From assembly GCA_964016875.1 (NCBI GenBank), contig OZ024737.1, forward strand, positions 37,201,683-37,265,682: a DNA stretch of 64,000 nt. The letters are read 5' to 3'. The notes under the pieces are model-generated. The model did not search any database and had not been told where the DNA came from. It was given only the letters and a program-made list of their open reading frames with translations. Below are positions 9,834 through 22,000 of this stretch, one piece after another (position 1 is the first letter of the stretch; every line of letters begins with the position of its first letter). Made by a program: the position numbers and the translations under genes. This DNA comes from Fallopia convolvulus. Taxonomy: Eukaryota; Streptophyta; Magnoliopsida; Caryophyllales; Polygonaceae.

Positions 9834-12566
9834 GGGTGGATTTAGGGGAGGCGAGATGACCTTTTTTGTGGGATTTGACTTTTGTGGGTGTGCAGATTTT
9901 GTTTATTATTATTATTATTTTGAAGTCATGTGGATTTAATGATATATTTACAGGTTATTTAGCTAGTGGGTATTATTGGTGATCGATCTGTATTAATTTT
10001 TGTGGGTGGGTTTCATACTTCAATGATATTGAGTTTTGAGAGTGAGATTAAGTACTAGCGGCCTAGCTGGAGGGAGGGTAAAATTGAAGGGATGGGGATA
10101 CAAAGTTAGGTTAAGAATAGTAAGTATATATGGGTAATTAGGGATATATATTTATATTTATTGATTATGAATTTGTGTATGTTGGTTGGCCCTGTTGGGC
10201 ATTACCCAATGGATGTAAGATTGGCACTATTTGTTAGTACATTTTGGGGAAGTGTTTGGCTTTGCTTCTATATGTTTTTTTATAGTACGTATGGTAATGT
10301 AATGCAATGCAAATATGCAATGTAATGTCATGATCCAAGAAGCCGGTGGAGAATTGGTTCACAATAATAGCTGACAAGGAAACATAATAAAATGCGAATA
10401 GCTAAACAAGTGGCTTGATTGCAATTGGTAGGAAGCAACAAAATAAATCCTTACATGCATATAAATGAAAGATAAATCAGGCAATGGCTTCACCCAAATG
10501 TAAATATGTGGGCCAAATATGACACATATATAGTATATAAACATCTATCGAGAAAAAGATACCTTTCATCTTCCTATTCCAAGTTAATACAGTAAATTTC
10601 ACCTTTGACTTGTTGAATCCTGAAATATATGCTCACAGCAAGTTGCACATTACACTCTTCTTCTTCTACTGCTATGTACAGTACTAGAGTGTATGTAAGA
10701 AATACAGTGAAAACTGAATATGACAAAGGAAACAGGTCCATTTTCTTTATTACCAGAAATTCGATCGAGGACACGGCACCGTATAGTATTATTGATGAGC
10801 CAAAATTCATGGAAGCCATCCCCAACCACAATGCTGTCTTCTCTGTTCTTGTACAAAGTACGGGGAGAATTATTTTGTGGGTATTGAATATCGATTGCTT
10901 ATAGTTGCTGATTATTTTTCGTTTAGAGATTGCTGGAGTCTTCTTTTCTGCAAAGAAGCGTCATTTTTTGCAAGAAGTGACCGTGATTGGGAAATTTTTG
11001 ATAACAAATCAAAGTTAGTGAATGAGTTCAACTAATAAAAGGCCATATGTTAATTAAACATAGTATTGATGTGTTTATAACAAGTACCGTAGCTGTGAGA
11101 ATGAGGAGAGATGAAAATACAAGGGGAGCAGAAAATCAAAAAAAATGGGAGCACATGCAAAAAGCACTTTGGTTTACTGCTCTGCTGATGAGTTGATTCA
11201 GTTGGTGTTGCACTGTTGCTCCTCTCTAGGCCTCTGCATGCTCTGCTGATCAGTTGGTTACTGCTGCTTACACATGTCATGAATTGGCCTCACCTTTTTG
11301 AATACCTGTTCCCTATTTCCCACTTCCACACTACCAAACGCGGCCTCCTTTTTTTCCTTCTACCACCACCACAGACCACTTGTATTGTTCCGCACTTTTT
11401 GAGTTTTGTCTCTCACGCTCGGCTTCTTCTCGTGGGCTCTGTTTGGGGCTCTACTTTGATCCTCCTCCTGGATTCATATGTACATGTGTGCTCGTACTGC
11501 ATGATTAATCCCTAATCTATTAGCCTATGTATTTTATTATGGAATTGTTATCCAACTTTTTGATATAATTTGAGGGCGTGCTGGAATATATAACCATGTT
11601 GTTATCACTCTTGTCTTGTCCTGCTAGCTGTATACTGTTTCGTAGGGAACCCTTATGATTATTATCAGGAAAAACGTACATGAGACGTTCACATGCTATT
11701 CAATGTTCACGGTCTTTAATATATGAGTAAATAAATGAATTAATTACGAAGGGAATACATAAGAAAGTATGAAATCGTTGTTGGGTGACAAATCATGCAG
11801 GTGAATGAAGAAGCCAAGTCAGCAAACACGATCTTGATTAAGCAAAAAGGTTAAGTGGATCGATTTGATGTTGATCTCGCCCGCAAATTTGTCTCTTTAT
11901 GTCGGGTGCTATCTTTCGTGGGTCCACCTCAATGTAGTTGTCTCCCGCCTACCTTCGCTGACCAATCATGTTTCGATTTACTATGCCCATAAAAATATTG
12001 GTATCAAGCAGCACGCTTTACACGAATTGCCACTATCATCATATGTTATCTACTAATGTACATTGAGGAGCAATATAGATACTTGCTAATACCGGGTCTT
12101 GAATCTAGAAAGAGATTAATTTAGACTTTCTTATAATGAAGTGAATTGTTCTATGCCAATTTGTGATACATTAAAGTTAAAACAATCTGTCGCCATGAGA
12201 TTGTTGTATGCCAATTTGATAATTCACCTCAACGAAATGGATCAATATAAACTTAATTTGTTTCAACTTTAAATTGCATGATTTTCTTTTCGTCTTGTGT
12301 AGCATAAAAAGCTTGCAACTTGATGTTAAAAGTTTAAAATGTGGGCCACTGGGCCCAGTGAACCAGTTGATAGAATGGACCCTATAGAGAAGGGGAACTA
12401 TTCAGGCCCACTATTACCATGTCATACTACCAACTACAAAGGAGGGAATCAGCGAGGAGATATGATGGGATCATCACGCCATTGGCCTATATTTATTTTT
12501 CCAACCTGTTATTCATGATTAAAGTCATTTTCATTATTTCTGTTATGTCTCCGTTTCCAGGATTAT

Positions 12567-12674
12567 AACAAAACCCATCATAACACGTAAATTGAGTATA
12601 CATTAATTACTCATTTGACTTTCATTTGTTTGTTGATTTACTACTTCAATTTACGTGTTATGATGGGTTTTGTT
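12567..12674. repeat. Near-perfect 32-bp inverted repeat, pre-miRNA-sized hairpin
   Basis: The left arm 12567-12598 and right arm 12642-12674 are reverse complements except for one extra base. The left arm contains CCCATCATAACACGTAAATT and the right arm AATTTACGTGTTATGATGGG. The loop is about 43 nt and the total 108 nt. It could be a small RNA foldback or the tips of a very short inverted-repeat transposon. I did not recognise a conserved miRNA in the arms. Confidence 0.85.
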
Positions 12675-13521
12675 TCACTTTGTAAATAAAAAATTTCTTT
12701 GGATGTAAATTGAATTTTTATAAATAATGCTTTTCTCAATAAATATTGCAAGGAGCCCATACAAAATAAAGTATAAGACCACACGCGATAAAAATACCGT
12801 GTCTACGAAAAACATTAATACACCCTCTTGTCGAAGAAGAAATGGAAAATGGATTAGACCACATTGAAGTGAACTACCATAAAATTAACTGTGACGGATC
12901 TTAAGTTAAATGACGGTCAAACCTCTATTGATTATATTATTCACGATCATCAAACGGGTCTCCTTATCCAGATTGGTGGGAGTACATGAGGAGTTGGGTT
13001 GTGTCCATATTAAAATTATCATTAAAATATAATGTTTATTTTTAACCAAACTTATAATGTCCATAGGGTTACACCTCAGCTGATAAAATGTCCTAAAGAA
13101 AATAAATTTTGCGGTTACATTGGGTTACATTTGGTATGAGCTAACCACTTTGCCCAAACTCAATGTTTAAGTCGCCCAATCTCAAGCCCAAACAATCCTT
13201 AATTGGGTTACAAATGGCATCCACAATAAACTAAGCCTACGATAGAGACTTTGGTAAGATCTGTTTAATGGCGTAAATGTCTCCAATTAGACAAAAATAA
13301 AATAAAGACCACAACCTTTAAAGAACATGAGTTACAGGGTTTTGATATGGTAGGATTTAAAGATGATCTCCCGAGGAATGTTCACCAAATAAATTTTAAT
13401 AAGATCATAGAGCTTGTGATAAGACTTTATATCTTGCTGTGTAGTTTTTCTTACAATTTATGATAGACCTATTGTATCAACTATCAAGGGTCTTCAAGCT
13501 TCCATTTCCCCACAATACAAA

Positions 13522-13533
13522 TGGTATCAGAGC
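13522..13533 (+). mobile_element. LTR retrotransposon relic: tRNA-iMet primer-binding site
   Basis: TGGTATCAGAGC is the classic initiator-methionine tRNA primer-binding site of plant Ty1-copia elements. It sits a few bases after an LTR-like end (TTTCCCCACA), as expected. No gag-pol reading frame follows, so this is a solo or decayed remnant. The outer LTR boundary was not resolved. Confidence 0.55.
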
Positions 13534-14218
13534 TACACGATCCTCATGGGCAAAAGATAATTATGGTGGATGCCATTTGTTATTGATCTTCACAACAACT
13601 AGCAATGTGAAGTTAGATAGAAGAAGTAGACGCGTGCCAAGGGAATTGTCTTCTTTGTTTATATTAGGCATTTGGTATACCATAAGACCAATGGTTGGGA
13701 TTTCCAACTCTGATGACATACCTAAGCATCTTATCATCCACCGTATACTCCTCCCTCAGCTGAGATGAAAGCTAACAACCGGTAGAAGCATGCATTGCAA
13801 AAACGGAAGGATCGCCTCTTTAACACTGAACACGACTCTATGACAAGGTTATCACTTTATATAAGATTTACAATAGCTTGTGTAAAATGTAGGCATGTAT
13901 GCTGTTGACAAAGGGACTAAAGGAAAGACAATGTGAAGCTGCATATTTGAAGAGTAAACAAATTTATGGCAGAAAATTCTGATACCGTTACGTTTTTGGG
14001 TTGATTTTTTGTTTAAAAATAAGAACATTGCTACTTTATTTTCTTACTGCACAGTGCACATCATGAACATACTTAGTTTTGAAGCCTTGATTTTATTAAA
14101 TTTTTCGTTTCTGAAAATTTGAGTTCGCTGGTTTGAAATGTTAAACATAGTTCGCAAAATTAAAAAGCTCACAAAGTTAGCTTAAAAAGTAAAACTTTAC
14201 CTCATATTCATTTTTTTT

Positions 14219-14331
14219 CCGGGTATGTTTGTTTTTTGGTGAAGGGCACTGCCCAACAGAGTCGAACCGGATACCATCCTTGGAGGCTTAACCGCTTGAC
14301 TAGATGCCCGAAGGCTCCGGGTATGTTTGTT
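14219..14331 (-). mobile_element. Short tRNA-like SINE with perfect 15-bp target duplication
   Basis: CCGGGTATGTTTGTT occurs at 14219-14233 and again at 14317-14331. The 83 bp between them, read on the minus strand, carry an A-box-like TAGTCAAGCGGTTAAG and a B box GGTTCGACTC, the layout of a retrotransposed tRNA-like RNA. The perfect duplication implies a recent insertion. Confidence 0.75.
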
Positions 14332-14722
14332 CATACAACTTGTTTTGAACTATACACAAAATCTTTAATTTTCAATTTTATCCAGATTCAGATTTGAAAT
14401 CTAGTGCTTATTTTATTGCAAGAGACTAAACTCTTCTGCTCTTTTTGTCCTCTTCACCTACCTCTCTTTGACACAAAAAACAAGGTACACAATTTCATAT
14501 TCAAACTAAATAAGGAGGCAAATAAGAGCTAGATGACTAAAAGCACACTCATATCAATTAGATGAAGGCATGTTCAACAAATCAAAACACAAGTAAGCAC
14601 CACTACAGCAAATCCTCAAGACAACCTATTCAACTCTGAATCTCTCATGCACTGATGCACTTACAAGCAAATGAGAAGGTAACAATAACATAACATATTT
14701 CTCTGATTATCCCTAATCACCT

Positions 14723-15575
14723 CTAGAAGATAGAAGAAGCATCAAGTGGATGAATGATATATGTAAGCACCAAAGCAACCAGCATCAACAGGTAAGCGAT
14801 CCCTTGATCGATGGAAATCCCTAAATTAGAAATTTTAAAAGTTAGGTTGTGATGATAAACACAAATCAGAAATAAGATTGTCTGCAAGAAATCAAGCATA
14901 AATGAACAAAACAACCAACTGGAGGATAAAATCTTTCTATTCTCAGAATTTCATGCGCTAGATGAAATATCTATCCAGATCCAACAAGCAACAACGAATT
15001 TGAGCCAAATAGTGTGTGTTTCATTGGAATTACTTCCACTCTTCAGCTAAAAAATTGTCCAGTATGATCGAAAAATTTCACAATTAGCTATGAAATCAAC
15101 TTAAAATTGTCAGTCAACATATCAATTGTGAAACTTGGAAACTCGAAACGCAAAAATAGAAACTACAAATCTATCAAAATTTCAAATGACGACCGCAAAT
15201 CGAAGGCTTAGGCAGACATAAACTAAATCCAACAGACAATTGAGCTGCATTGCGACGAATTAAAGCAGAAGTACACCAGAAAAAAAAGTGAATCGACTTC
15301 AAAAATATCACGGTCAATGACGGAATTTCCTCTTCTATTTACACAAACGAGATTCAGTAATCAGAAAGGAAATTAAATGAGCCATTGCAGGAAACAAAAT
15401 TGTAGAAACAGGAAGCAATGTCGGAAGAAGGCGAGAGAGAGAAAGTACCGTCGCTGGTTGGGGCGGGAGCAGGAGAGAGAGCCTGAGCGCGAGCAGAGGT
15501 AGGCAACGCAATCGCACACAGTAGAGCGATCGTCATTGAAGCTCCCAAAAGCGCCGCCATCTTCGGAACCGCCAT
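14723..15575 (-). CDS. Arabinogalactan peptide (AGP16/20/41 type)
   Basis: Two exons, 15575-15449 and 14820-14723, encode a 74-aa preproprotein. A signal peptide (MAVPKMAALLGASMTIALLC and on to about residue 30) precedes a very short mature core, QALSPAPAPTSDG. Its Ala-Pro and Ser-Pro dipeptides are predicted hydroxyproline O-glycosylation sites. Exon 2 encodes ISIDQGIAYLLMLVALVLTY then IIHPLDASS, the conserved hydrophobic GPI-addition tail of this family. The product would be a GPI-anchored cell-surface proteoglycan peptide. The intron is 628 bp and splits codon Gly43 (G, then GG), and the joined frame matches the family. The first ATG of the continuous frame lies 30 bp upstream (15605), but 15575 gives the better signal peptide start. 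Confidence 0.92.
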
Positions 15576-15702
15576 TGTCTTTCTCTTTACCCTTTCAAAA
15601 TGCACCAGAGGAGGTTTGTCCTGGTTTTGAGAGAGAAAGAGGGAGCTGCGGATTAGTGGGAGAGAAGGAAATCACGAAATGCTTAGAGCCAGCAAGTAAT
15701 GC

Positions 15703-15711
15703 TATTTTATA
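15703..15711 (-). promoter_or_regulatory. TATA box for the arabinogalactan peptide gene
   Basis: TATAAAATA on the minus strand lies 128 bp upstream of the start codon. Confidence 0.5.
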
Positions 15712-15787
15712 CTCTTGGAAGAAAATCTGATCGGACTGCGGACGTGGGTGGGAGATACTACGGCGCTGGTTATTTATTTTAGTTATA

Positions 15788-16152
15788 TTTTTTGGTCCGT
15801 TCGGTAATAATGTACTTATATGAGTTGATGTTGATGCAGTTGATGCTGATATAGTTGATGCTGAAATTATGTGTTGAAATTAGTAGTTGGAATGAGATGT
15901 TTATTTTTGTATAAGCTACATAGTGTTCGGAAAAATAATAATTTATGACAGTTGAAAAAGAAGGTAAAAGGGTTGAATTAAATTTCAACTAGTTCAAATA
16001 AACACATTTCAATTCCATAAGGTCCTCCCTTCACCTTATTTTTTTCCCAAAATTTCAACTAGTATCAACTAGTATAAAGACATTTCAACTATCACACCCG
16101 AACACTCATGTAGTTAAAAATTTTTTCATTTCAACTATATAAACTCATTTCA
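15788..16152. mobile_element. MITE-like element with imperfect terminal inverted repeats
   Basis: The left end TTTTTGGTCCGTTCGGTA pairs imperfectly with the right end, which reads TTTTGGCTCCATTCGTTA on the opposite strand. The interior is rich in GTTGATG and TTTCAACT repeats arranged as inverted copies. The superfamily is uncertain because no target duplication was evident. Confidence 0.5.
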
Positions 16153-19057
16153 ACTCTAACGAATGGAGCCAAAATCTCAAATTAATCTTATGAATATGTA
16201 TATTTATGTATTTAAGATTTAAGATAAGTATAATGTAAGTGTACAAGTATGGTTGTAAGATAGTGTGAAAGAAAACAAATCGTTATATGTGATCTGAGGA
16301 CAAAAGAAGAGTAATAATGTAGTATATATGTATATTTGCCGATTAAAAGGTATCGAAATTCGTTAAGAATAATGGATATACATCTCCTAAAGACCTAGAA
16401 TAAAATTGAATTTGATTGACACATCAAGGCTACATACATATATCATTTGATAAATTTCTAGAGATTCCTTACTGCTATTTGCAATAACAACACCAATTTG
16501 TAATCCTAATAATTTCTAGAGATTCCTTAATGTAATAAGTGTACAATTTGTAATCCTAGTAATATAAAATTTCGATAGTAGTTATATATATTTATTCTAC
16601 AAATCCATTTTTGTTTTATAACCACTAGCATCTTTCGAAATTTTATAGTACTTTTTTAATATAAATAAAATACAGTAGCAGTACTTTTTTAAATTAATTT
16701 TTATGGGTTGTTCACTTTTTTCTACGAAGTAGTGTATTATATCAGGCCATTATTTATTACTCCGTAAATCGTAGTTGAAATTCTAAATTTCCAAAAAATC
16801 ACGCGACGTCATTAAATTTTGAACCTATTTACATGTAAACAACGGCTTCTTCTATTTGCATGTTTTGAGCAAGTTAACACCAAAGAAGTAAAATCAAAAT
16901 TTAAAACTCGTTTGAATGGATTGATTAAGCTAAAATGATTCATCTCCTGTCAAGTCCAAAACAAACCTATCATCAATTTGACAAATCTTGCCCAACCTAT
17001 TCACACAATTTAAACATTAAAAAGGCTAAACGCCATCACATTTCAAAGCTCAGTCCTTATTGAGCGCTGTCGAATCAGTTTTCTATCTGAGAGCGAATAG
17101 AATACTCACTCCGTATTACGCACACAGATTACCTCAATAATACTGATAATAAATAGGAGTAATTCTTCAACCAAAATAAAAAATAGGAGTAATTCATAGC
17201 ACAAAGTTCAATGCGTTTTTTCTTATTTGTGTTTGTAAGAAAGCAAGTCAGGATAACCAACCTGTTTGATGCGAATGCATTCGAGAGAATGAGATTCCAA
17301 AAACAAATTGCAACCTACCGTAATAATTAAAAAAAAAAAAAAAACAAAGCATCTACGAGCTTCATACTTTTTATTTCTAATAATGAAAGAATTAGGTCAA
17401 TCTCATTGACATTAGAGAGCTATCTTAGACCATTCTGATAAAAGAGAACCTTTACTTTAGTTTCAAATGTTTCAATATGCATCACTGTTTGAAAGTGAAT
17501 AGCTGTTTGATAGTTTCAAATTTTCTCCTCAGTTGAGAACGAACCTTTAGTTTCAATTTTTTCTCAAAAAAAAAAAGTGAAGAGCCGTTCGATAGTCATA
17601 CAATTCACCTTTTTAAATTGTAATTCAGCTCAAATTTGTCATTATTTAGGTAAAACAATGTTGTAATCCACAAAATTATCCAACTTGGCCACACAGTACC
17701 CCTGATTCGATTCTGAACCATCCAGAACTTAATATTCTCATTCGAAAAAATGCTCTAGCTCGTCCTCATTGACTTAGACGAGGCTTGTCTAAATCTTACC
17801 TTATCAAAAATAAATAAAATCAAATTTCTAAATATTATTGCAGTTCAAAAAGTGTGCAGGTGATTTCATCAGTCTATTCTTCTTTTTCTTCTCATTTTCC
17901 AGTTGTGCATGCATTTCAAATTTTCAATAGTTTAGGGACTTCACTAGAGCAACTTACAGTTTGGAAGCTAAAAAGTGGGAACAAAAAGTTACAAGGTTTA
18001 GAGACTGGTGCAATTTACCCAATAATTAAGAAGAGGCAAGAAAATAGAGGAAGACCACTGCTCTATTTGAACTCCTTGGGCATCATTTCTCAAGATTCTC
18101 CAACCCGGATGGAGAATACCAATTACCAGAGCAATTAAAATGATCCAATATTTCCAAATGAGAAGCACCTCCAAACTTTAAAAAGAATGAGTACACCGTT
18201 GAAGTGGACAAAGCTAAGCCACACCACATTTGTCATTCCACATGCATGATGCACGCCATCTTTGCTCTATTGACCTAAATAATTAGATATGTCATGCAAC
18301 TGTTATGGGCATGCCATGTTTTATTGACCGACTATCAGAACAAACGTGTCCTTTCTTTGAAGCAAAACACATGACATGTCTTTTTATAGGCTTCGCTAAA
18401 AAAGAAAAAGAAACAAACATCATTATGATCATGAATATCCATGATCATAGAGGATGGTCCAAGCTTTCACCATAATAAGCTTGAACTACATATATAAGTC
18501 AATCATAATACAGATCTTGAAATTTAGCAAACAGATGCATACAGAACAATGTCAAGAAGGGGGAAAAAATATTATAAATGTAAATATAACCAACCCCAAT
18601 CTTACCTCAATGGACCAAAAAAGATTAATAATGGGGTTAGAAGATTACTAGTAGAAAGTACAGCAATCAAGCCCACATAATTGATCCCCAAACAGTGTAC
18701 AGAAACAAATGGAAAGCAATATTATGAAGACAGAGCATGAGCAATCCAAACATCAAAAGCATGTACATGAAGGCATCAAAATGACTGGCAGTTAAATGTA
18801 CAAGAGTAATTAACACACTGAAATTATCCATACATCAATAACACACTTTCACACAAATTGTACCTTCATAAAACAGGGTTATTTGGAGACATGAAGAGAT
18901 CAGACACCATCAAATTGCTCACAACAATCAAAATGATAGAGCTGTCTTTCATGAATCTACAGATACAACCATAACTTGTAAGTCATCCTAAAAAGCCCAG
19001 CAAGAAGCTGCAAAAAACAGATGTGAAGTTTCCACACAAAATGTTACCTTACTTTCC
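16153..19057. other. AT-rich intergenic region
   Basis: No gene was recognised in about 2.9 kb. The right part, before the gamma-tubulin stop, includes that gene's 3' UTR. A SINE tail fragment lies at 17755-17815. Confidence 0.5.
17755..17815 (+). mobile_element. SINE 3' tail fragment
   Basis: CGTCCTCATTGACTTAGACG, then AAATCTTACC and TTATCAAAAA, resembles the 3' part of the SINEs at 8641-8806 and 34634-34818 (CCCTCGT...AGACGAG/AGGCGAG...CTTACCCTATAAAAA/ATCAAAA). The tRNA-like head is missing. Confidence 0.5.
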
Positions 19058-22000
19058 CTATTTTTGCATGGGCATCTTTGGATCACCTGATCCAGAAGCA
19101 CCCCCATCTTCCGTTTCCTGGAAAATCAGGCACGTCAGCAATCATGATAACGCAAAAAAAAAAAAAAAAAACACTCATTTCATGCGTAGCCTGTAAAATA
19201 CCTCCATCCCCCATTTGATATAATCTGGGGACTCACAAGCCTTGTACTCTTCTACCAAGCTTTCAATTATCTCTCTTGATTCATCAAATTCAGACAAATC
19301 ATTGTCCTGTCCAAGTTTTGCAGTAACTTACAATTAGATCCATAGGATTTTTAAAAAAAAAAACGAAAGAAAGAAAGAAACACTAATATATCACTGCAGT
19401 CATAACTGCAAAGGAAAGAAGCATCCAATTCCTAATCTTGTTACTTGAATACCAAACAGAGTAGACATTCAAGAATTATTCATTTTGTTCAAAAATTGTA
19501 CTCAAACAAGATGAACTCTCCAAGCATCCATTCATGACTTAATTGGCATAGCAGTGCCATTTCATTTTTAAGGAATGAACAAAAAGTTATCCTTACTAAA
19601 GCATTCTTCAAAATGAACAAGATATAGCTGATAAAGGGCCATAAGCATAACCAAGATGGTACTTACAGCAAACATCGGGAACTTCCGATAGTTATCCAAG
19701 AAAGCCTGCTTTTTTCTCAGCTTCTCATATTGACTCAAACACCTGCTAAATAGGTGTCTTATACTAGTGTGACTGGCCAGCATGAGACCACTAACCTAGA
19801 AAAGAATACATGATCAATTATATCAATTCAGGAATCCAGATTAGAAAACACCTGCATCATAAATGATTCCCAAAACCCAGGAAGAAATGAAGCCCCACAT
19901 GTCAGCTTAGAAAATAACAAATGCAGAAGAAAAGAAATAAAAAATTGCAAATAGAGCAAGAAATTCTGCAAGGACAGGTGTACCTTGTGAGCTGATTGAA
20001 CATATGGAGACGATCTCGATAATGCCACCTGCATTGTAAGACCAAGTAACAAAAACTTCAACCAAATTGCACAAGGAAAAAGAGACAAAAGAGAAACATC
20101 AGACATGAGTTGACGCCTTGTACTAAACCTGAATACTAGCAGGGCCCCATTCAATGAAATTAACAAGCTTTCTTTCACGGATTCTTTGAAGACTCTCATG
20201 AACCTGGTTATAATACAAAAATCTTAACAACTTTAGAATCAAACTTCATGGTGTGAAAGGCAATAACATAACTAACTGCCAATATGTTTTGAAGCATATT
20301 CTATAGACAACTAGGAGAACCAAGTTCCTAAAATTTGACCACATCAAAATAGAGGTTCTGCCAAAAACATCATATATTCATTTTCTATAGACAACAAGAC
20401 ATGGTTCAAGATACTAATGTGGTACTATCAGTGTTCACAAGCCAGTTCAGATTTCAGACTAAACAACCTTGAGAAACGGAGCACTTATATGAGTCAAATT
20501 CAATCCAATATTGAGGTAACCAAATTATTTTAGAGTATCCAATATTGAGGTAACCAAATTAATTTAGAGTAGATCTTTTGGCAATTGACAAAATTTTGGG
20601 ACAAGATTTAGAGAGTGTGAGAACAGAAACAGTAAGAACTCTTCAGAAATAGAAATGGAAGCAGGCATGTAGTGCAGGAAAGGCTAGTAAGGTAGTAAAT
20701 TGCACAGATCTGGCTGTCGAACCAGATTGCATCAGTTAAAATATTAATTCCAGGCAAGTAATATAAAATATTTAAGTAAATCATGAGTGGTATTAAAGTA
20801 TCTCAACCAAGACATATCTACAAGATATCACTACCTTAGTTTGGGGTGGGGGTGGGGGGTTGTTCTAATGATTATTAATGAGCACTGATGAATTATTGGT
20901 TCTAAAAATGTATTGGAGTCTACTTAGCACTGTGATACAGTTTACAGATCATAAGAGGAAGGATCAAGTAAGGCTGAGCAACGACTTCAGAGCCCTCTCC
21001 TCTATTATGCTATTCTTGTGTAACCACACACAACCGATAGATTATAATCCACTCAAAAGTTTAAAACTTTATTGATTTCTTGAGGACATATTGGCACCTG
21101 TGCACAGAAGTGTAAGGCAAGAACCAGGCACAAAATATAGAAGACAAAAACTTTAACATACTGCAACTACAGCACCCGAGTATACGGTAAATCAGTACAG
21201 GTACTCAGATATACAGAAAAAGACAACAATAGCATCCCCCTTTTTCTCATTGCAATCTATCATTTAACAACAATTTGCCAAGAGCTCATCATTGTAGTCT
21301 GGTATAGCGGTATGTTAATATATCACTGACAAAAGTAATTTGCCAGATGAAACTGAGTTTGATGTCCCTACAGTTAAATAAATAATATGACTGAAGAACA
21401 ACTAAAGATTTAAACACGGGTTAAAATGTTAATGAATTAACATATGAAACACAACCACATCACCTGAGTAGGATCCACATCTCCTTGAATAATGTTCAAG
21501 ATTGATATATACTTAGCTTCACTAGCTGCTTTTTTCCGAGCATAAGAAGAAACCATTATGTTCTTAGCCTGCAAAATGACTAACTCTGAGAATGATGACT
21601 TGTGCAGAATTACATTTTTGATGAGTCATAACCCTGGCAAACAAGCATACCTGAAGGAGTCTTCTCATAACATCCAATACAGTGGTTTTGCGGATTACAT
21701 TAGCCTGCGAAATCCAATACATGTATCAGAAATTAGCCTGTTCCTTGTAGCAGTACAGCTAAAATTATGGAAGGTAAAAAAAAAAAACAGCCTAATGAAA
21801 AAAAAAATCTAAAATAGACAACTGATGATCAACTGCCAGATCATTATAGATCAGATAAACATTAGCCTCCAGAAAAGAATAATGCTAAAGTCTACAGCAA
21901 CAAATTTGTCAACGAGCCAAAAAAAGCATACAGAAAAGAAGAGGCTTGCTATACTATCAACACCAACCTATCCACAAGCTTGCATTAAATGGCATCAAAG

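Larger units (their letters stand above)
9834..14218. other. CRF 3' UTR and long intergenic region
   Basis: No protein-coding gene was recognised in 4.4 kb; the open frames here are short and without family resemblance. Features listed separately are a long inverted repeat at 12567-12674 and a retrotransposon primer-binding relic at 13522. A GCTCTGCTGAT direct repeat occurs near 11178 and 11240. Confidence 0.5.

Noticed and set aside
10574..10904. Open frames on both strands at 10.6-10.9 kb
   Set aside because: Compositionally ordinary and mutually overlapping; no domain or conserved motif.
11050..11515. Overlapping short open frames on both strands near a GCTCTGCTGAT repeat
   Set aside because: No protein family and no splice-supported extension; a conserved miRNA was considered but no known mature sequence was seen.
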